Part shown: piece after piece, positions 63,440 through 64,000 of the stretch | Numbering within the stretch: position 1 is the stretch's first letter | Layout of the letters: each line of letters begins with the position of its first letter | NCBI GenBank assembly: GCA_945859605.1 | Contig: OX243820.1 | Coordinates: forward strand, 28,095,396-28,159,395 | DNA length: 64,000 nucleotides | Direction of reading: 5' to 3' | From: Lumbricus rubellus | Taxonomy: Eukaryota; Annelida; Clitellata; Crassiclitellata; Lumbricidae | Notes under the pieces: model-generated | The model's input: the letters and a program-made list of their open reading frames with translations, nothing else | Database searches by the model: none | Told to the model about the DNA's origin: nothing | Translations under genes and position numbers: made by a program

Positions 63440-64000
63440 GGTATGATATAGGCTAATTAATTAACTGGCTCACTTAGCGTCCTTTATGGTGAACAAGGTT
63501 TTCGGTTTCTGGACCAAGATTTTTGTTCTCTCGCTGAATCTCTTTCTACTGGTTCATAGCTTAAGTAGCCTAATTTCGTTCACAAGTTAAGATTGGTATT
63601 GTTACAATCGACTATCCATCGTAGTCTCGGAGTGTGTCTAAGACTCTAAGTGAACCAATCTACTGATAGTATAATTTATTATCGGTGCCGTTCATAAATT
63701 ATGTACTTTAGAACCGGTGTGATGTGTGTTACCAAACGTTCCTTACGCGTAGCCGGAGTAGGCTAGGCCTATAAATGCACTCAAGCAACATACAACTAAC
63801 TTAGACTTTGGTTTTGAGTTCCTTGATGATTAGATAAAGTGTAGGCTGCAGATTTGACTATGACAAAAGCGATGCGATCCAATATAGGATCAAACAACAG
63901 ATGAGCCTAGTGAAATCTATTACGGAACTGATTTGAAAACATTATCTGCTTTACAGCTCGAGGGGTGTCCTTATGGTCAACAATGTCTACCGAACGGCGA
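39485..64000 (+). CDS. Gene 3, 5' part: secreted multi-antistasin protein (partial)
   Basis: Nineteen exons in one frame from ATG 39485 to the window edge: a signal peptide and nine A+B pairs (about 748 codons seen). The signal exon and upstream kilobase match gene 2. The pair classes are shared but their order differs, and gene 3 alone has a CVPNPDD B class (42685, 46678, 50876). The stretch corresponding to gene 2 exon 2 was not found. One extra A exon (45366) is decayed. Role as for gene 2, inferred from domains. The Kunitz exon would be expected beyond the window. Confidence 0.83.
39830..40175 (-). repeat. Probable minus-strand retroposon with (ATTGT)n tail
   Basis: On the minus strand the block ends in TATTGTATTGTATTG units (39866-39905). 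The body is GC-richer than the intron around it. It has an open frame of about 100 residues that I do not recognise. Read as a retroposon 3' end of unknown family. Confidence 0.4.
40630..40823 (+). CDS. Gene 3 exon 2 (A)
   Basis: Residues 31-95: a Thr/Glu linker of repeating TTETTTETT form, then CPTISCDDPNC, DGCPTQCVC, CT at the donor ACG|GTTTGAAGC. The GCPTQC spacing has one extra residue compared with other A exons. Confidence 0.84.
41262..42420 (-). mobile_element. hAT DNA transposon, decayed, with 8-bp target duplication
   Basis: The ends CAGTGCCGGATTAAC and GTTAATCTGGCACTG are TIRs extending to GGCCTGGCGCAA. Perfect direct repeats CCTATATG flank it (41254-41261 and 42421-42428). The inside keeps a piece of transposase on the minus strand. 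1159 bp, in intron 2 of gene 3. Confidence 0.93.
41549..41776 (-). pseudogene. hAT transposase C-terminal (dimerisation) fragment
   Basis: The minus strand reads FPNVCIALRIYLTLPVSNCS, then GERSSSHLKRIKSSLRST. This is the conserved hAT C-terminal dimerisation block (ALR-x-LT-x-PV-x3-ERS-x-S-x-LK). The rest of the transposase is missing or too decayed to read. Confidence 0.85.
42685..42763 (+). CDS. Gene 3 exon 3 (B, CVPNPDD class)
   Basis: Residues 96-122: PCGFDEECVPNPDDPSDYTC, VSIY at the donor ATG|GTAATA. Three cysteines only. The class recurs at 46678 and 50876 and was not seen in gene 2. Confidence 0.82.
43450..43583 (+). CDS. Gene 3 exon 4 (A)
   Basis: Residues 122-166: ETTTTWTTTPPP, then CPDASWCKLDDDC, EECPSCIC, LCE at the donor GAG|GTTAGAAAC. 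The acceptor GTCCACAG lies in the Thr codon run; the upstream CTGCAC no longer ends in AG. Confidence 0.84.
43790..44680. mobile_element. Decayed Tc1/mariner-like foldback element
   Basis: The sequence at 43790-44110 and its inverted partner at about 44460-44680 are diverged reverse complements. They align with the better preserved element at 47811-48607, including the CATAACTCGATGAAAACT start and the GTCCGTGAACA stretch. The centre (44165-44430) is unrelated sequence. The edges are approximate. Confidence 0.55.
44831..44930 (+). CDS. Gene 3 exon 5 (B)
   Basis: Residues 167-200: VVPCVSSQEC, GCYNGKCYAC, YRG at the donor GTG|GTAAAA. Compared with exon 14 of gene 2 it has five extra residues before the third cysteine. 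Paralogue 56612. Confidence 0.85.
45366..45448 (+). pseudogene. Decayed A exon
   Basis: After a good acceptor (TTGTTTTAG) comes DHTHFPPPTPPPTTTG and CSSTS, as in exons 18571 and 62097. The second Cys codon TGT is TTC, the frame reaches TAA at 45446-45448, and no donor follows. No B exon is recognisable before the next A exon, so a whole pair seems lost. Skipping it keeps phase. Confidence 0.75.
46265..46452 (+). CDS. Gene 3 exon 6 (A) with shifted acceptor
   Basis: The usual acceptor CTGCAG is mutated to CTGCAT at 46250-46255. The next in-phase AG is ACCACAG in the Thr run, giving exon start 46265: ETTTPPTTETNTPPTTETPT, then CPDMSRCTDSC, EECPMCTC, PCM. Residues 200-262. Later ACCACAG words in the run could also serve. 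Confidence 0.75.
46678..46759 (+). CDS. Gene 3 exon 7 (B, CVPNPDD class)
   Basis: Residues 263-290: VLSPCGSDEECVPNPDDPWD, YTC, VSIY at the donor ATG|GTAGGC. A 21-bp piece of this exon is repeated at 46587-46607 in the intron just upstream. Confidence 0.82.
46770..47800. other. Gene 3 intron 7, first part
   Basis: No exon is seen. It is A/T-rich with AATAAT-type microsatellite near 46795-46925 and is paralogous to 50960-51890. It lacks the 356-bp insertion found there and so gives the empty site. Confidence 0.6.
47811..48607. mobile_element. Tc1/mariner-type element with long TIRs and transposase remains
   Basis: Long inverted repeats (about 300 bp each) start CACTGTGTCCGGTTAAAAAG and end in its complement, with TA at both borders. 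The + strand between them carries WPSSSPDLDPE, the block around the last catalytic Asp of mariner transposases. Further on lies the C-terminal RLRSCV...GGHFEH pattern. Internally deleted, 797 bp. Confidence 0.85.
48100..48400 (+). pseudogene. Mariner-like transposase remnant
   Basis: Readable pieces: PQLWPSSSPDLDPEYMNW near 48148-48200, RLFEEWQMFDQVITELTIKQ near 48256-48315, and RPRLRSC plus GGHFEHH near 48321-48370. Stops and frame breaks separate them. Confidence 0.7.
49195..50129 (-). mobile_element. 5'-truncated CR1/L2-type LINE
   Basis: The minus strand encodes the second half of a reverse transcriptase from the DDVQAYVHG motif onward, then a frameshift near 49355 and the SFSRLKTCLFLG C-terminus, then a 3' UTR ending GCGCTTTATAAATTGTCAG. 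The left (5') break near 50129 is where host intron sequence (GTTGCCAAGCCATGTAGC) resumes. Confidence 0.85.
49282..50187 (-). pseudogene. Reverse transcriptase fragment (LINE ORF2-like)
   Basis: 301-codon open frame. Motifs: SGDDVQ (the usual YADD box, altered), WMSSNRLSLNSSKTQ, DLGVTLD, YCNSVLIGLP, VLNAAARLI, LHWLPFSTRIQFKV, GLAPKYLCD and LWNGLP. All are typical of CR1/L2 reverse transcriptases. The first about 20 codons come from host DNA. No endonuclease or finger domain, so inactive. Confidence 0.88.
50274..50449 (+). CDS. Gene 3 exon 8 (A)
   Basis: Residues 290-348: STTETTTSPTTETPTMTTPE, then CPDMSGCTGLC, EECPICLC, TCM at the donor ATG|GTTAGAAAC. Paralogue of exon 6 with the normal CTGCAG acceptor. 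Confidence 0.86.
50876..50957 (+). CDS. Gene 3 exon 9 (B, CVPNPDD class)
   Basis: Residues 349-376: ATCGSDEVCVPNPDDPSDYT, C, VSIH at the donor ATG|GTAAAT. Confidence 0.82.
51134..51489. mobile_element. 356-bp insertion of unknown family with 12-bp target duplication
   Basis: GC-rich block in an A/T-rich intron, flanked by AATGAATAATAA (51122-51133 and 51490-51501). The paralogous site at about 46908-46922 is empty. No ORF, no TIR, no poly-A or B box seen. The 12-bp duplication fits target-primed retroposition. Confidence 0.8.
52135..52241 (+). CDS. Gene 3 exon 10 (A variant, YPGC class)
   Basis: Residues 376-411: ETTTACPPPPPLPHYPGC, EGPDGC, CYTCD at the donor GAT|GTAAGT. Paralogue of exons 9 and 17 of gene 2. 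Confidence 0.82.
52310..52522 (-). mobile_element. tRNA-derived SINE (family 1)
   Basis: Flanked by ATGTATGT (52302-52309, 52523-52530). The minus strand has the B box GGTTCGAA-related word and GACCTTGGGCAAGTCC. The paralogous introns near 13880 and 21145 lack it. Confidence 0.75.
53032..53122 (+). CDS. Gene 3 exon 11 (B)
   Basis: Residues 412-442: CGEGTTCELQTC, PCSSPVIC, VSTT at the donor ACAG|GTTAGC. Paralogue of exons 10 and 18 of gene 2. Confidence 0.83.
53200..53930. other. Gene 3 intron 11, first part
   Basis: Nothing I can name. Minus-strand open frame 53497-53787 has no recognised motif and no paralogue in gene 2, and the block may be an unidentified insertion. Confidence 0.4.
54014..54295. 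repeat. 33-bp minisatellite, 8.5 units
   Basis: Eight full units beginning ACCATTTCATCCGCCAAA and a half unit. Because 33 is a multiple of three, both strands stay open (TISSAKQEENH on +, MKWYDFPLVWR on -). Flanked by TCGGGAAAAT and TTTTCGGAAAAAT words that are inverted partners, so it may be the core of a DNA element. Confidence 0.92.
54701..54837 (+). CDS. Gene 3 exon 12 (A)
   Basis: Residues 442-487: a short linker EPPTSTPMLLPH, then CPPAQWCPTAGGYC, DGCVICAC, LCT at the donor ACG|GTTAGAAAC. Confidence 0.82.
55377..56128. mobile_element. Non-autonomous hAT element with 8-bp target duplication
   Basis: TIR CAGGGGTTCTCAAACT at the left and its exact complement at the right, the classical hAT (Charlie-like) terminus. 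Perfect direct repeats GTCTAGAT (55369-55376, 56129-56136). Internal GGGGTACGC words near both ends. No transposase frame found. Confidence 0.95.
56205..56490 (+). repeat. LINE C-terminal fragment
   Basis: The + strand near 56345-56430 reads MTWEDVVGAAIDRGEWKSC and stop, a usual non-LTR retrotransposon C-terminal pattern (D-R-x-E-W). The 3' tail repeats GATGATGATG. Confidence 0.5.
56612..56711 (+). CDS. Gene 3 exon 13 (B)
   Basis: Residues 488-521: VETCVSSQDC, ECYNGKCYTC, YEG at the donor GTG|GTAAAA. Confidence 0.85.
57031..57179 (+). CDS. Gene 3 exon 14 (A)
   Basis: Residues 521-570: ETTTITYPPTWPPTPTPRP, then CPDSSWCWGSC, GECPNCVC, LCQ at the donor CAG|GTTAGAAAC. Downstream CGATAATAAACAAAG repeats the AATAAA pattern. 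Confidence 0.86.
57454..57679. mobile_element. Tc1/mariner-type MITE with partner arm
   Basis: The ends TACAGTGTGGGCC and GGCAGCACCCTGTA are bordered by TA and related to 16882-17085. Its part 57535-57650 has an inverted partner at 57935-58046 in the same intron (CGGTGGGTGGCCTCACTAAA). Confidence 0.6.
58094..58187 (+). CDS. Gene 3 exon 15 (B)
   Basis: Residues 571-602: VIPCLSDDDC, VCSQGKCYSC, RTG at the donor GTG|GTAAAA. A divergent member of the GTTATGCAG-acceptor B class. Confidence 0.83.
58690..59250. repeat. Dispersed repeat (LINE-like fragment), copy 3 and flank
   Basis: 58690-58800 matches 19092-19190 and 24642-24735. The GC-richer sequence up to 59250 has retroelement-like composition but no intact frame. 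Family unknown. Confidence 0.4.
59524..59693 (+). CDS. Gene 3 exon 16 (A), two cysteines lost
   Basis: Residues 602-658: a Thr/Pro/Ser linker, then CPDLSWCTGDC and GCPSYIWSYMFCQ. The usual CxC pair after GCP is Y and W (TGT to TAT and TGG). Splice sites and frame are intact. Confidence 0.83.
60184..60258 (-). repeat. Dispersed non-LTR C-terminal fragment
   Basis: Reverse complement of 27697-27775, nearly identical. Two copies in opposite orientation in introns of genes 2 and 3. Confidence 0.5.
60737..60821 (+). CDS. Gene 3 exon 17 (B)
   Basis: Residues 659-687: VVTCVSSQEC, NECYGGKCYSC, YIG at the donor GTG|GTAAAA. Close to exons 14 and 20 of gene 2. Confidence 0.86.
61098..61250. repeat. 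(TTA)n microsatellite with dispersed-repeat flank
   Basis: TTA/TTG runs followed by CCCGAGGTAGTAAAGATCCC and GGTTCTCGTCTCCAACGTGC, the flank also seen at 6102-6193. Confidence 0.8.
61260..62096. other. Gene 3 intron 17, second part
   Basis: No exon or named element. The last 200 bp resemble the region before exons 18571 and 24131 of gene 2, as expected for a paralogous intron. Confidence 0.5.
62097..62236 (+). CDS. Gene 3 exon 18 (A)
   Basis: Residues 687-733: DPTLTPTSPPAPTHTG, then CSSTSCDSSPFC, DCACVC, ECM at the donor ATG|GTTAGAGAC. The acceptor is CATTTTAG. Confidence 0.86.
62839..62889. repeat. Polypyrimidine C/T tract
   Basis: About 50 bp of CCCCT and CCCTCC repeats with mirror symmetry, the type of sequence that can form triplex DNA. 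Confidence 0.85.
63354..63438. repeat. (AAT)n microsatellite
   Basis: About 28 uninterrupted AAT units. Confidence 0.95.
63957..64000 (+). CDS. Gene 3 exon 19 (B), cut by window edge
   Basis: The acceptor CTTTACAG, then LEGCPYGQQCLPNG, the same class as exons 8, 16 and 22 of gene 2. The exon continues beyond the window. Confidence 0.82.

Larger units (their letters stand above)
62237..63956. other. Gene 3 intron 18
   Basis: No exon is seen. It holds a pyrimidine-only tract of CCCCTCC units (62839-62889) and an (AAT)n run (63354-63438). A GC-richer block with open frames near 62935-63300 has no recognised motif. Confidence 0.6.

Noticed and set aside
1..64000. TAGGCCTA as telomere-like or restriction-site artefact
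   Set aside because: It is not in tandem and does not match TTAGGG. It differs between paralogues within one contiguous sequence, so cloning or assembly joins are an unlikely cause.

Overview
This is eukaryotic nuclear DNA. Every gene found is on the + strand, split by spliceosomal introns (GT-AG, short exons, A/T-rich introns), and the rest is non-LTR retroelement fragments, tRNA-derived SINEs, hAT and Tc1/mariner-type DNA elements and microsatellites. The domain types (antistasin-like, Kunitz), the repeat classes and the extreme abundance of the octamer TAGGCCTA suggest a marine invertebrate. An echinoderm or other invertebrate deuterostome is my best guess, at low confidence.

The window holds one tandemly duplicated gene family coding for large secreted, cysteine-rich proteins built from antistasin-like protease-inhibitor motifs on Thr/Pro-rich linkers. 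Gene 1 contributes its last three exons (596-2528). Gene 2 is complete (8110-34759): a signal-peptide exon, a small linker exon, 14 A+B exon pairs and a final antistasin exon. That is 31 exons and 1201 codons plus stop, reading in one frame throughout. Gene 3 starts at 39485 and runs off the right edge (19 exons seen). A exons (phase 1 in, phase 0 out) carry a Thr/Pro linker plus the C-terminal half of an antistasin-like motif. B exons (phase 0 in, phase 1 out) carry a short 3-5-Cys piece. The A exon of the last pair also encodes a Kunitz domain. Gene 2 holds three further in-frame terminal exons (16269, 20519, 27110), so shorter secreted isoforms are possible.

Layout: 1-595 intron of gene 1; 596-2528 end of gene 1; 2529-8109 intergenic; 8110-34759 gene 2, with an internal duplication (16.6-20.0 kb copied as 22.1-25.6 kb); 34760-39484 intergenic, paralogous to 2529-8109; 39485-64000 gene 3. 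The tandem unit is about 31-32 kb. Several mobile elements sit in only one copy of the duplicated DNA, so they postdate the duplication or were lost from one copy: a hAT MITE at 37093, SINEs at 33985 and 35096, a LINE tail near 3805, a foldback at 5223.

The most unusual signal is not a gene. The palindromic octamer TAGGCCTA occurs at least 60 times, all in non-coding DNA, against about one expected. Aligning paralogous introns shows it as a clean insertion at a TA dinucleotide: one copy reads TA where the other reads TAGGCCTA, or the shorter TAGGCTA or TAGCCTA. This looks like an ultrashort insertion or excision-footprint process with TA targets, and I know of no description of it.
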